Origin: Phycisphaeraceae bacterium
GTDB taxonomy: Bacteria > Planctomycetota > Phycisphaerae > Phycisphaerales > Phycisphaeraceae
Direction: 5' to 3'
Assembly: GCA_029260615.1 (NCBI GenBank)
Contig: JAJDCX010000041.1
Span: 1-64,000, forward strand
Length of the DNA stretch: 64,000 bases
Part shown: piece by piece, positions 53,289-63,628 of the stretch
Layout of the letters: every line of letters starts with the position of its first letter
Numbering within the stretch: position 1 is the stretch's first letter
Position numbers and translations under genes: made by a program
The notes under the pieces: generated by a model
The model's database searches: none
Told to the model about the DNA's origin: nothing
Seen by the model: only the letters and a program-made list of their open reading frames with translations

Positions 53289-56200
53289 TTACCTAAGTGG
53301 GTAGTAGTCTACGTTGACGGGGAGGCCGGATTGTTCAAACAGGTCGGCGACGTTTCGCATCTGCTCATAGCCCCGATCGGCGTGGCCGACGTTGTAGCGC
53401 CCGGACAGGTTGTTGATCACCCATCGGCCTTTGTTCTGATCCCATTTCAATTCCCCGGAGATCCGTGACGGCCGGCCGCCGGTAAGCGTCGGGTGGCCCA
53501 GCCGAAGCGGTTCGCCTTGCAGCACGTTCACCGGGGTCTCAACCCCCAACAGCAGTCGGCCATGCTCGTCCACGCTCCAGATGTACGGTGCTTGAGGATG
53601 GACCTCCGGCATGCTGCCGGGTGTGACCTCCACGAGTTTTGGATTCTGAATAACTGGGGCTTCGCCCTGACTCCCCACACGCTCGAAGGGTTTGATGTAG
53701 GTTGGCTCCTGGAGGCCGCCGAAGCGGTCGTTTAGATTCTGTGAGGCCACCGGTTGGCGAGGCGGTTCGACGGTCGGTCGTGCGCGTAGCGCCGGGTCAG
53801 ACGCCGTCGTTGTCGATCTGGGTCGAAACGCCGGCGGATCGGGTGACGCACGCCCGATCATGCCCCGCACCTCATCAGGTGAGGGCTTGGGACCGTTGTG
53901 CTTGCCGAAATAATAATTCGCGATGTAGTCGGCGCGTCGGGCCGGGTCTTTCATGTGGATCGAGTCACGCAGATAGATATCAAGCTTCGCGGCGATCTGA
54001 TCGTCGCTGAGCCCGAAGGCTCGGCCAAGCTCCGTCGGCGGCACATCGCTGTGCATCGCGGCGCCGGCGAGCGCGGCGTGGGCGTCGTTGGCGGCGATGT
54101 CTTTAACCGACCTGGCGCGCGATCGGGCCGACGCCGGGTCGACGTTCATCCGCTGTAGCGCCTTGGCGATGTCATCTTCGTTGGCAACGGCCGCGGAGCC
54201 TGAGCGGGGGATACGCCACGCCGCGTCGGGCGGCCGGTACGAACCTTCTATGAACTGATCCGCGATCTCGGCACGCTTCGCCGGGTCGGTGACGCCTTGC
54301 CCATAGTGAAGATAATCATCGACATGACGACGCAACTGGTCCGAGTTCAGCCCACGCCGGGCCATCAACTGTGTAGCGCTGACAGAGTCGTCCATCGCCG
54401 TGCCAACGACAGCGGCCTCGACCTCCAAGCCGTCCCACACAAGCTCGGGTCGGGTCCGGGTCACTCCCAAGTCGCGCAGTGCCTGATCGGCGCGTTCGGC
54501 GCGTGCATTGAACACCCGTGAAATCGGCACTTCATCGGCGCCCCCGCCTAAGTATCCCGCCAACTCACGCGCCCGTCGGCCGGCCGGCATGAACGGGAGC
54601 ATCGCCTCTCCGTATCGATCCAGTTCGGCGGCCAGAGTCTTCGGCGACGCATCCAATGCGCTGGCCACCCGACCCGGCTCAATACCCAACTCCCTGGCGG
54701 TGCCGGCCGCCACCGCTCGGGGGTTCATCCCGACACGGTCGATCACGTCATCTAATCGCAACGACTCGGCCGTGCCCCGGTCGATCCCCATCTTCTCCAA
54801 GGCGTCAACGACCTCGTCTTTAACCGCTTGGCGCGCCGGCGCCGGCCCGTCCAGCCCGCCGTAAGTGGCCCGGTGGGTCCGAGGCGTGGGCGGTGGCAGT
54901 GTCGTGTTCCCGGTGCCACCGATCTGGGTCTCTATGGCTTCACTCTTTAAGTAGTCGTCAATGATCTCCCCCCGGCGGACGCGGTTGGGCTCCCAGCGGA
55001 CGCGCTTGTGGTACCTGCCAAGCGCTGCGCGAAGTTCGTCTTGTGTCATCCCAAGACTTTCCATCACTTTGGCGGGGGAGATCCCTTTGCTCATCGCGAC
55101 CCCTGCGGCGGCGTCACGGGGCGTCACCCCCGCGGCGGCGGGCACGGCTGCGGCCATGTGTGCCTGCGAAGCTTCCATGTCCATTCCACGCAGGACCGCG
55201 GCGATGCGCTCCTGGCTGGTGTGTGTGCTGTGGGTGACGTCGGTGGGATCGATCATCGTCGTGACAGGCGGCTCATTGGTAGACATCGGCAGTGTTGTGT
55301 CCGAGCCGCCGCGAGGACGGCCCTCAAACCGGCTGGCCCATCCTTTGGAACGGCCCAGCGCCGCCTGCGCGTTGAGTTCGGAGATGTTCGCCGCCGCCGC
55401 CAATTCGGCCGGGCTGATGTCCGCACGGTTCCATTGGGCGATACGCATCGCCAGTTCCTCGGCGTCGATCGCCTCGGACAGACCCGCCGCTGTCTCGCGC
55501 TCGGCCTTCGCCTGAAGCGCGATCATCCGAGCCGCAGCGCCCTCGTCCATGTTTGCGAGCTTCGGATTCGTCTTACGAAGACGGTCCAGTATCTCCATCG
55601 CTTCGCGCGCCCTGCCCTGCTCGGCCGGAGTCAGCTTCAGGAACATCTCTTCGGCCGCTTCGAGCGATTCCTGCTTAGCCCGTGCCGCCGCCGAGGAAGA
55701 CCCTTCAAGACCCTCGTACCACCGACGCATGACCGGGTTGGACGATTGCTCCGGCGCCGCGTGGCGCACGTCGATCACAAAATCATCGACCGTCGATAGC
55801 GCGGCGCGCTCGGCCTGATCGCTTAGCACCGGCAAGCCGACGGTGGTGTCCCTCACCGGCAGTTTGCTGGTGGCTGAGCCGACCCCCAACCGCGTCGCGA
55901 CCTCAGGCGGGAACCCGTCTGGGTACGCCGCCGCCAGCGCGCGACGCTCCAGGTCCGTCAGTGAGTCGAATCCCTCCTTCATTGCTCGGTACTCGGCCTT
56001 GCCCCGTAGATACTCAAACGAAGTGCGCGTCCCCTCACGCAGATTTTGAGTACCCCGCCGGCTGGCAATCTCCACCGCTTCCTCCATCGCCTCCATGGAC
56101 GGCCTCAAGCCGTATTCCACCGCCTTCATGAAAAATGGAGTGCCCACCGCGATCCCACCGTTCATCAGCGCCGACAGCAGCGCGGCGTCGGCCTCGGCCT

Positions 56201-58640
56201 TTTTCTGCCGGTAGGCATCTGTCCCGGAAACCACCGCGTGGCCACGGGCCAACTCGGCCTGCGCGCTGCCCCGCTCCCACTCGAGCATGTCGTGGGCGAC
56301 CAGCCCCATGTTGGCTAACTCCAGTGCGGTCAACGCCGTCCGCGCGGCCCCCCACGTCCCGGCGGCCGCTTCGGCCCCGGCGATAGGCGCTACAAGGTAA
56401 AGCGCCGGCAGTGATACGATGACCGTGTACAGCCTCACCGCGCTGCCGTAGGACTCATCCGCCTTCACCGCCAGCGCCAACTCGCGGATACCCTCGACCG
56501 CTGCGCGTCCGGCCTTGTCGGGCACCCAGCGCGGGTAGAACGGCTCACCCTCGGCGGGCCTGGAAACACGGATCAGATCATAAAGTAGATTCGCCGCGAC
56601 TCGCTCGTAGCCCAGGCCCAACTCCTTCAACAGTCCGGTCGGCTCAGAGATGTCCATCCCCAGCAGGTCAGCATACGACTGCCCGGCCTTGTCGATGGCC
56701 TGGCCCTGGGCCGACGCCACGGTCGAAAGGAGATACGCCTCATACGCCTGCTGTTTGGCTTCGTCGGTTTCGCCGGCGAACGACTCCGGGGGGTACTTCC
56801 ACAACGCTTCATCCAACGGCATCGATTCCGATCCGTCCGGACTGCTTACGTCATAAAGAAACAGGACGTGGTCCTCGCTGTCGTCAGCGAGCTTAACCAA
56901 CCCCTTAGCGAAGGCCTTGAGTCTTCCTTGGTATTTCGCGTGGTTTTCACCGCCGGGCAGGAGGTCCGGGGCCAGCGACCGGGTCGCGTTGTCCAGGTAA
57001 TCTTTAATCTGGCCGCTTAGCTCCTGGTGCAAAAGGATCAACGCGGCGTGGTCTTGCACGGTGATATAGGTGCTACGGGTCGTGACCAAAAGCCAGCGTT
57101 CGGCCTCATACCGCTCCCGATCGGGGTAACGTTTACGCAAACTCGTGGCCTGCTCAAGCGCGACCTTGTACCGTTCCCATGGCAGCGCGGCGATTTCCAC
57201 CTCGCCCCATATGCGATCGCCATCGGGCCGCTGCGCATCGGCGGCGGTGGATTTAAGAACGCCCCCTTCCTTGACGTGTAGCTCCGCTTGAATCCCGGGG
57301 TGGAGGCTGTCGGGGTCTTTTGGATCCCACAGACGGTCGACCGGCCCGTCCTCTTTAATCACCGGCTCATCTTCATCCAGCAACACAAACGGCTTGGACC
57401 TAAAAACAAACGGATCGGACTCAAGTTTTTCGATCTTAAAAACGACCGGCTCGTTAATCTGCCCGGTGGTTTGGAAATACCGATCGGTGTAGAACGGCCG
57501 AGAGGGGAACTCGACCTCTAGGTAATACACCTCGCCGGGGTACAGCTTGCCCGTTTGCTCGAACTGACCTTCACGGATTTTTCGCATGTACCGGATGGCT
57601 TTGGGCTCAAGCCCGGGGAAGTCGAACTCCCAGATGCCCTTGGCCCCGTTGAGCGTGAACGGCTTGCGCCCCGGCTGCATGTCAAACGCCAGCGACACCT
57701 GGATCTGTAGCGCCTCGGGATCGTCGGGGTCGGGGCGGACGCCGCCTTGGCCGAGCCATTGAATGTTCTTATCGTCGAAGACCACGCTGACGACTTTCTC
57801 GCCTTCATGTACCGGGAGTTCTTTGCCCTCGATCCGAAGCCAGACGGCCTTGGTCAACGGCTCGCTGTGATCCCGGGTGTCTCGGCCGCTTTGCAAAACC
57901 CCAAACGGTTTCATCCACGCGATCGTGACCCGGTCGATCCTCGGGCCCTTGCGTGACCACACCTCGTCGTCCCGCATGACGTGGACTTGCTTGTGAATTG
58001 CGCCGCGGTCGACGCGCTTGTCAAAGTTGATGCCGCTTCGAAGCCCCTGGAACCCGCTGCGCCAGTCTTTTTCGACCTCCCAGCGGCCGTCCAGGTAATC
58101 CGTCAACGGGTGCGCGGGATTCATCGGGAAGCGGATCGTGTGTGTGACCGAAGAAGGTTGTGTATCGCCGACCTCGGCCTGGGCGCTGGCTGTCCGCAGC
58201 TCCGCTTTCAACGGCACGCCCGGGGTGGCCTGGATGATCTGGACACCCGGGGGTGTATGGCCCGCCGGTTCACCGTCCGGGGTGACCGCGGCACTTGGCG
58301 AAATACCAAACAGCTTGATCACCAGATCGTTGCCTTCGATCTTGACCGAAGTTCCACCTAGTTCGTACTGCTTGCCGGTCCTCGGGTCGGTGACGACGTA
58401 GTAGTGAAGCCTGGGCTCTTGCTGGCCGGGGTAGACGGTCACGACCGCGTATCCTTCGACATCACCCAGCAACCGATCATGGTAGGAGACGCTCCAGTTC
58501 CCATGCATCCAGGACAGATCGACGGGATCCTCATCCTCGGCACGCGCCGTCCCGGCGAACAAACTCAGCAGCATGAAGACGGCTGGGAGAATGTGGATCA
58601 GCGTTCTGTGCGGGGCGTGGCGTATCGGTGTGTATCGCAT
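53289..58640 (-). CDS. giant exported protein (1783 residues) with tandem repeats and toxin-like C-terminus
   Basis: ATG 58640 has GAGG upstream and a signal peptide (LIHILPAVFMLLSLFAGTARA). Residues 25-700 are beta-rich and then helical. A hydrophobic stretch (about 735-785) recalls the membrane-like segment before toxin domains. Four tandem ~95-residue repeats occupy residues 1142-1233, 1273-1367, 1380-1467 and 1487-1580, with shared A-x-x-M-x-x-x-P and DPARR/ADYI-type motifs. The last ~105 residues (from PEVHPQAP) carry HPTLTGGRPSRISGELKWD and INNLSGRY, a pattern I associate with C-terminal modules of polymorphic toxin-like proteins; the catalytic activity is not known. The longer open frame from 58748 is not used. 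Confidence 0.6.
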   Translation of the reverse strand: MRYTPIRHAPHRTLIHILPAVFMLLSLFAGTARAEDEDPVDLSWMHGNWSVSYHDRLLGDVEGYAVVTVYPGQQEPRLHYYVVTDPRTGKQYELGGTSVKIEGNDLVIKLFGISPSAAVTPDGEPAGHTPPGVQIIQATPGVPLKAELRTASAQAEVGDTQPSSVTHTIRFPMNPAHPLTDYLDGRWEVEKDWRSGFQGLRSGINFDKRVDRGAIHKQVHVMRDDEVWSRKGPRIDRVTIAWMKPFGVLQSGRDTRDHSEPLTKAVWLRIEGKELPVHEGEKVVSVVFDDKNIQWLGQGGVRPDPDDPEALQIQVSLAFDMQPGRKPFTLNGAKGIWEFDFPGLEPKAIRYMRKIREGQFEQTGKLYPGEVYYLEVEFPSRPFYTDRYFQTTGQINEPVVFKIEKLESDPFVFRSKPFVLLDEDEPVIKEDGPVDRLWDPKDPDSLHPGIQAELHVKEGGVLKSTAADAQRPDGDRIWGEVEIAALPWERYKVALEQATSLRKRYPDRERYEAERWLLVTTRSTYITVQDHAALILLHQELSGQIKDYLDNATRSLAPDLLPGGENHAKYQGRLKAFAKGLVKLADDSEDHVLFLYDVSSPDGSESMPLDEALWKYPPESFAGETDEAKQQAYEAYLLSTVASAQGQAIDKAGQSYADLLGMDISEPTGLLKELGLGYERVAANLLYDLIRVSRPAEGEPFYPRWVPDKAGRAAVEGIRELALAVKADESYGSAVRLYTVIVSLPALYLVAPIAGAEAAAGTWGAARTALTALELANMGLVAHDMLEWERGSAQAELARGHAVVSGTDAYRQKKAEADAALLSALMNGGIAVGTPFFMKAVEYGLRPSMEAMEEAVEIASRRGTQNLREGTRTSFEYLRGKAEYRAMKEGFDSLTDLERRALAAAYPDGFPPEVATRLGVGSATSKLPVRDTTVGLPVLSDQAERAALSTVDDFVIDVRHAAPEQSSNPVMRRWYEGLEGSSSAAARAKQESLEAAEEMFLKLTPAEQGRAREAMEILDRLRKTNPKLANMDEGAAARMIALQAKAERETAAGLSEAIDAEELAMRIAQWNRADISPAELAAAANISELNAQAALGRSKGWASRFEGRPRGGSDTTLPMSTNEPPVTTMIDPTDVTHSTHTSQERIAAVLRGMDMEASQAHMAAAVPAAAGVTPRDAAAGVAMSKGISPAKVMESLGMTQDELRAALGRYHKRVRWEPNRVRRGEIIDDYLKSEAIETQIGGTGNTTLPPPTPRTHRATYGGLDGPAPARQAVKDEVVDALEKMGIDRGTAESLRLDDVIDRVGMNPRAVAAGTARELGIEPGRVASALDASPKTLAAELDRYGEAMLPFMPAGRRARELAGYLGGGADEVPISRVFNARAERADQALRDLGVTRTRPELVWDGLEVEAAVVGTAMDDSVSATQLMARRGLNSDQLRRHVDDYLHYGQGVTDPAKRAEIADQFIEGSYRPPDAAWRIPRSGSAAVANEDDIAKALQRMNVDPASARSRARSVKDIAANDAHAALAGAAMHSDVPPTELGRAFGLSDDQIAAKLDIYLRDSIHMKDPARRADYIANYYFGKHNGPKPSPDEVRGMIGRASPDPPAFRPRSTTTASDPALRARPTVEPPRQPVASQNLNDRFGGLQEPTYIKPFERVGSQGEAPVIQNPKLVEVTPGSMPEVHPQAPYIWSVDEHGRLLLGVETPVNVLQGEPLRLGHPTLTGGRPSRISGELKWDQNKGRWVINNLSGRYNVGHADRGYEQMRNVADLFEQSGLPVNVDYYPLR

Positions 58641-58689
58641 CGTCGTGTTGCCTCGTGAAATGTTTTGATCTTGGCTGCGCGCCGCTGTT

Positions 58690-59547
58690 TTACTGATCCG
58701 TAGGTCCGTCGCTGATTTCTTTGGGGGGCGGCGAGAGATACAGTTCACCGCTTCGGTATATCTTTGGGTCTTCGTCGGTCTGTCGGACCACGACTTGTTT
58801 TGCGCCGACCGTTACCGATTCTTCCCCAGCCTTGGGCGGAGTTTTAAATCGGGCTTCGACGTAGAACGCTTCATATAGAAGCACCAAGCGTATCGGGACA
58901 AACCCCGAGTCTTCGGTCTTACGCATGAACCGTATATCGCGGACCCGCCCGGTCTCTTCGTGTTGCACCGTGATCGTGAGTGCATCCGGGCCGATCCATG
59001 TCTGTAAGGCGTCCATCGGCCCGTCGACCGTGATTTCCAGCGATCCGGATTCTCTTAGCGCCTCGACGTCTTCCTTGGAAAGGTCTTTATGCCAATCTTC
59101 AAGCAGCGACACCATGAAATGGGCCTCGGCGCTGAGGTTCGGTGCCTGCTTGATGTCGTTGCCGATGTGTTCCTCGGGTTCGCCAAGGGCAAGGCTGACC
59201 CGCCAGGGCGCGTCCTCTGGGGTCTGGATCTTGGCGGATACCGGAACCCGGAAGAAGGCGGTCAGCGGCGCCGCGGTTTCGCCGGCGAAGATGCTGTTGA
59301 TCACGCCGATCATCCCTCCGCCGCGGTAAAAATCCGGCGGCTCTACGTCTTCGGTGTAAACAAGCAAGACCTGTGGCGCGTTGGTGGTTGCCTGCGTATC
59401 CCCCTCGGCTTGGTCGGGGGTGTCTTTGGCCCACACCGCAAGCGGCCCCGATACCCAGGCGATCGAAGACGCCAACACTAAAACGGCTGCTACAAAAGCC
59501 CGTCTTCTCGTGCGGCCTAACGCTATCTCTTCATTAAGATCACGCAC
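58690..59547 (-). CDS. exported protein, function unknown
   Basis: This 285-residue protein begins at GTG 59547, with AAGGAG seven bases upstream, ahead of the signal segment RRRAFVAAVLVLASSIAWVSGPLAVWA. The larger open frame to 59838 has no such start. The mature part is beta-rich (TPEDAPWRVSLALGE, DALTITVQHEETG, RLVLLYEAFYVEAR). I recognise no family. It is followed 49 bases later by the giant gene and preceded by the beta-helix gene, all on the minus strand, so an operon is likely. Confidence 0.6.
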   Translation of the reverse strand: MRDLNEEIALGRTRRRAFVAAVLVLASSIAWVSGPLAVWAKDTPDQAEGDTQATTNAPQVLLVYTEDVEPPDFYRGGGMIGVINSIFAGETAAPLTAFFRVPVSAKIQTPEDAPWRVSLALGEPEEHIGNDIKQAPNLSAEAHFMVSLLEDWHKDLSKEDVEALRESGSLEITVDGPMDALQTWIGPDALTITVQHEETGRVRDIRFMRKTEDSGFVPIRLVLLYEAFYVEARFKTPPKAGEESVTVGAKQVVVRQTDEDPKIYRSGELYLSPPPKEISDGPTDQ

Positions 59548-59611
59548 CGGGTGGCTCCTTATAAGTAAGGATGTCTCTTGTCGATCGAACCCAAACGTCG
59601 CCTCTTCTCGT

Positions 59612-62600
59612 TTACGGATTGGCCTTGTGCAGCCTGCGGGCACTCTCACCGGAGAATAGCCTGTAGGTGAGGGTAAACGCCTGATCCATGAAACGCATGT
59701 TAACATCAAGGTACCAACCTGCGGGGTCGGCATTGGGCAACGCCGCCTTGAAAACCAGGAACCCCTCATCGTCCGGCTGGGTTTCCGTGATCGGCACGGA
59801 AACCGTCTGCCCGGGCCGGTGCAGGTTGATACTATCAATCAGCGCCCGCCCGCCGTCGATCATGTAGCGGTGGTGCTCGTATTGCTCAGGTGACGAGACA
59901 TCGATAAACGACGTGGCGTGATACAGCGCCGCCTGTCGAAGCCGTAGCTTGATGTCGATCAGATCGCCGCTTCGGTCGTAAAACATCTCAGCGACCCCGC
60001 TGATGCCGCCGTTGCTGTCACCGTGGTGGCGCAGCACATACGCCCGGCGCTGCAGGCCCATCGGGTAGTGGTCGTGCTGATTGGTGTAAGCCCGGGTGCT
60101 GATCCGGTGGGCCGCCATGAACAGGTCATACGCGTGGGGCTTGTCGCCGCCTCGCGCTTCCACGCTTTGGGCGATTTGTCCGTGATCGACATAGTCAAGT
60201 TGTTGCTCGAAAGATCGGATGCCCCGCGACCACCAATCGGTGTATCGCTCAAGGAACCGGGTCTCTACAAACCAAGGCGTCTGCGCAAAGAGGTTGGGCA
60301 TCTGCCCGCGGTCGTCGAGTTCCGGCTCGAACGGCGTGACCCTACCGAACCGGCCGTAGAAGCGGACCGCGGTCTGATTCGGCATAAAGAAGGAACAAAA
60401 TAGATTGCTGGTGTTGAGCGAGTTCTGGAACGGCCTGCCCAGATGATTGCCTGATCGTCTTCGTCTGGAGGCGCTGTGTGCAGCAACCGCGCGGAGCAGC
60501 CGGACGTACAGGGCGTCAGCCTCATCCCCGGGCCGATCAAGAAATCCCAAGCCAAGTTCCAGCGAACCGTTTCGATTCAGCCCGCCGGCGTGCGGGATCA
60601 AAACCTTTGCCACCGACAAAGGATCCCGACACAGGTGCGAAAGATAAAACAAGTGGCTCGGCCCAAACTTAACTTCGGCAACGCGCCGCCAATCGTCCAA
60701 TGAGCCGTAAGCCAACAGGTACATCGCCGGCGCGATCGACGCGGAGGTTGGCACCGATGTGGCGTCGTCTGCTTGCGCCTCCAGAACACGATCCAGCGCC
60801 ACCCGCATCGCGTCGAGCGTGTCTTGATCCGATGAGTCCAGCAGCATGAACGCCGGGGCGATCGTAGAAGACAGGTCGGCGCTATCTCGCAGCTGAGCCC
60901 GGAGTAGGTCGTCGCCATCGGACAGGCCATGACAGTGCAGTTGGATCGCGGCGGCGAGGGCCCATGCATGATCCGGCTGGGTTAGCAGCCCCGTGAGTGT
61001 GCCGTTTTCAAGACGCCCCAGCCGGGCCTCGATCTCACCGATCAGCCCCGCCCAACTGATCTTCTCGCTGAGCGTCGATGCCACCGGCTGACAAGCGTCG
61101 AGGATCGCTTGCCTGTCTTCTGACTCCCCCGCCACGGCAAGGATGCGCATCGCATAGTCTTCCACGGCACCGTGTTTAAGCGCACTACCCGGATGAACGT
61201 CGTCGGCTTGAGACAACGTCGCCAACGCCAGCCGACGTGCCTCGGCCAAGTCGTCCTGCGACGTGCCGGGACGCAATAGGGCGAAGCTGCTCCAGTTTTC
61301 ATCGGGCCGACGGATCCACATCAATGCCCGGCGCATCTCGTCAGTTGGCCGTGCTGAAAACAAGAACCACGTCTCGGGCAGATCCGATCTCATACGGGCC
61401 GGGACCCAAACAGACCTCTCGACAACAGTGCTCACCTCGGACTTCTCCCCCCGTTCAAGTGTGACGACCTGTCGTTGTGATGGGTCCGAAGACGCAACCA
61501 GACAGTACTTACCCGGCGGGAGTTGCGCCCAACCCTCGGGATCGACAACCTCCGTGATCGCCCGAGACCGGGCTAGCTGATACGGGTAGACCCCCTCGAT
61601 CAGCAGGCGATTCACCAGATGAAGCTGCCTTGCATTGCGCGAGCTATTCAGGTCGGCCTGCGAGAGCGACGACACCCGCTCGACCATCGCCAGGGTTTCA
61701 TCATCGAGCTTGATCCCCGTGAAACGTGCCTCATCAAAAAGCAACGGGCCTTCTATCAGGCGGTTCAGCTCTTTCGCAATCGACCGGCGTACTTCATTAC
61801 CCACGGGCCCGGAAGGAGCCGCCTGATCGATCTGTGTGCGCTTTTCTTCAGACGCAGACTCCATAAGATGCGAACCCAGCGCGGTCGAACGGCCTTGCAG
61901 GCTGTCAAGCAGGCCGCGCGCGTCTTTCAGGTCGCCCGACCAGTAGGTGATCGACCCAACCGTCGGGCTCGTCCCGTCGTAGACCTCGAAGGGGGATGCG
62001 ATCGACCGGCCAAGCGAGTCTTCAAATGACAGCCGTGTCGCTGTGAACCCGGCCAACTCTTCCTCGGCCTTGCGGACGGCATCACGGAGCGATCCGATCG
62101 GCTCGTCCAACGCAGACCGGGTGTCGATTTGCAATGAGGCGAGCTGGTTAAGAACGGCCGACGACGCCTCGTGAAGATGGGCCCCGCTGCGTGTCAGTAA
62201 CAACACGGTGTCGCGCGATCCCCCGTCCAGCGGTGTCGGTTGGCCGACCCCGACCGAGACCGGGTCCAGAAGCCATTCCCCGTGCAATACCGTGTCGCTT
62301 TCGGTGGTATTAAAAAGATTGAGACTGGCGCTTAACCCACCAAGCAGGTTGCCGGTCAGTTCGGCCCGGGCCCCATCCTGGATCGACACGGCCGAGGCAT
62401 CCGCCGAGAGGATCGTGTTGGCATCCATCGTAACGTGGGTCGCGCCGTCGACCACCAGGCCGTCGCCGGTGAGTGTAAAAACCGCGTTTGATGACAGGCG
62501 TGCCGGCGCGGCCCCGTCGAGGGTCGCCCGGCTGATGTACATGCCGTTCTTGGTGGTGTTCACCAACCGGTTGCGGGCAAGTTCCACCTGGGATGAGCCG

Positions 62601-63565
62601 CCTCCGCTCACGGAGACCCCCGTCGACCCGCCGACCACCGTGTTATCGTTGATTGACACGGAGTCCCCACCATCCACCATAACGCCTTGCCCCTCTGTGG
62701 GCACGTCGTAAATCATGTTGCCAGCGACCGTGACCGGGCCATTCGCCTCAACGACATGAATCGCGCTGCGGCAGCCACGAAAGACACTGTCTTTCACCAG
62801 GACCGACCCAACCGATTGCATGGCGATGGCGTCTTGCTCGCAGTTTTGGAATTCGGACTGCTGTATGTCGATCGTCCCGACCCCGGACGCGGCGATGGTA
62901 TTCTGCTTGATGTCGATGAATCGGCAGTCGTGCACTGACAAGCCCTCGGCCTCCTGCAGGTGGACGGCGCTTTGCGAGCATCGCTGGAAGACGCACCCGG
63001 TGAGTTGGACGTCGGCGCCCTTGGAGGCAACGATTCCCGTCTGCTGAAGATCGGTAAATCGGCATCCGGTGAGCGATAACGCCGCCTGCGATTTGGCGTA
63101 GCAGGCGTAACCTGTGGGCGATGCGAATGTGCAGTCGGTCAGGTCCGCGCGGGCGGCGCTGACATACACACCGACCTGATCCTTCGCGTTGAACTTGAAT
63201 TGCACATCGCGCAAGACCAGCTCGCCGCCATCAGCCACTTGTACGATCGCGCTGCGCGCTTTCGCGGGGCCTAGGACGGTCGTCCCGCCTTGAGGATCAC
63301 CCAGAATCGTAACGCGGCCCTGGCGGACAACGATCGGGCCGAGGTATTCCCCCGCCAGGAGAACGATCGTGTCACCATCGCGGGCGCTTTGGGTGACGTG
63401 CTCGAGGTCGGACCCAATCGGCGGATGGGTCGCACCGGGCGGCGCCGGTTGAGCGTCGGCGTGATAAGCCCCGGTCGCCAAAAGGAACAAGGCCGCCACC
63501 ACCCACACGCAGGCCTGCGCGGAGTCGTGGTAGCGCCGGGTTGTTCGCTGGGTGTGTTCGGTCAC
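59612..63565 (-). CDS. giant exported protein with right-handed beta-helix (1317 residues)
   Basis: GTG 63565 follows GAGGTAAGG. A signal peptide (VVAALFLLATGAYHADA) leads to a right-handed parallel beta-helix over residues 50-430, with repeats such as LTDCTFASPTGY, LTGCRFTDLQQTGI, VHDCRFIDIKQNT and VKDSVFRGCRSAIHV, as in NosD and pectate-lyase type folds. The remaining ~880 residues are unrecognised. Such beta-helices often bind or cleave polysaccharide. The gene lies between a partial coiled-coil gene and the smaller exported protein, with gaps under 70 bases, as part of one transcribed block. Confidence 0.7.
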   Translation of the reverse strand: MTEHTQRTTRRYHDSAQACVWVVAALFLLATGAYHADAQPAPPGATHPPIGSDLEHVTQSARDGDTIVLLAGEYLGPIVVRQGRVTILGDPQGGTTVLGPAKARSAIVQVADGGELVLRDVQFKFNAKDQVGVYVSAARADLTDCTFASPTGYACYAKSQAALSLTGCRFTDLQQTGIVASKGADVQLTGCVFQRCSQSAVHLQEAEGLSVHDCRFIDIKQNTIAASGVGTIDIQQSEFQNCEQDAIAMQSVGSVLVKDSVFRGCRSAIHVVEANGPVTVAGNMIYDVPTEGQGVMVDGGDSVSINDNTVVGGSTGVSVSGGGSSQVELARNRLVNTTKNGMYISRATLDGAAPARLSSNAVFTLTGDGLVVDGATHVTMDANTILSADASAVSIQDGARAELTGNLLGGLSASLNLFNTTESDTVLHGEWLLDPVSVGVGQPTPLDGGSRDTVLLLTRSGAHLHEASSAVLNQLASLQIDTRSALDEPIGSLRDAVRKAEEELAGFTATRLSFEDSLGRSIASPFEVYDGTSPTVGSITYWSGDLKDARGLLDSLQGRSTALGSHLMESASEEKRTQIDQAAPSGPVGNEVRRSIAKELNRLIEGPLLFDEARFTGIKLDDETLAMVERVSSLSQADLNSSRNARQLHLVNRLLIEGVYPYQLARSRAITEVVDPEGWAQLPPGKYCLVASSDPSQRQVVTLERGEKSEVSTVVERSVWVPARMRSDLPETWFLFSARPTDEMRRALMWIRRPDENWSSFALLRPGTSQDDLAEARRLALATLSQADDVHPGSALKHGAVEDYAMRILAVAGESEDRQAILDACQPVASTLSEKISWAGLIGEIEARLGRLENGTLTGLLTQPDHAWALAAAIQLHCHGLSDGDDLLRAQLRDSADLSSTIAPAFMLLDSSDQDTLDAMRVALDRVLEAQADDATSVPTSASIAPAMYLLAYGSLDDWRRVAEVKFGPSHLFYLSHLCRDPLSVAKVLIPHAGGLNRNGSLELGLGFLDRPGDEADALYVRLLRAVAAHSASRRRRSGNHLGRPFQNSLNTSNLFCSFFMPNQTAVRFYGRFGRVTPFEPELDDRGQMPNLFAQTPWFVETRFLERYTDWWSRGIRSFEQQLDYVDHGQIAQSVEARGGDKPHAYDLFMAAHRISTRAYTNQHDHYPMGLQRRAYVLRHHGDSNGGISGVAEMFYDRSGDLIDIKLRLRQAALYHATSFIDVSSPEQYEHHRYMIDGGRALIDSINLHRPGQTVSVPITETQPDDEGFLVFKAALPNADPAGWYLDVNMRFMDQAFTLTYRLFSGESARRLHKANP

Positions 63566-63628
63566 GGGGCCTTACCTCATACATCAAGTCAACGTTCGAG
63601 TTATCACGGAGGCCGCGGCCGACAATCC

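Noticed and set aside
58641-58748. N-terminal extension of the giant 1783-residue gene
   Set aside because: Puts a long basic stretch before the signal peptide; the ATG at 58640 has a GAGG site and leads directly into it.
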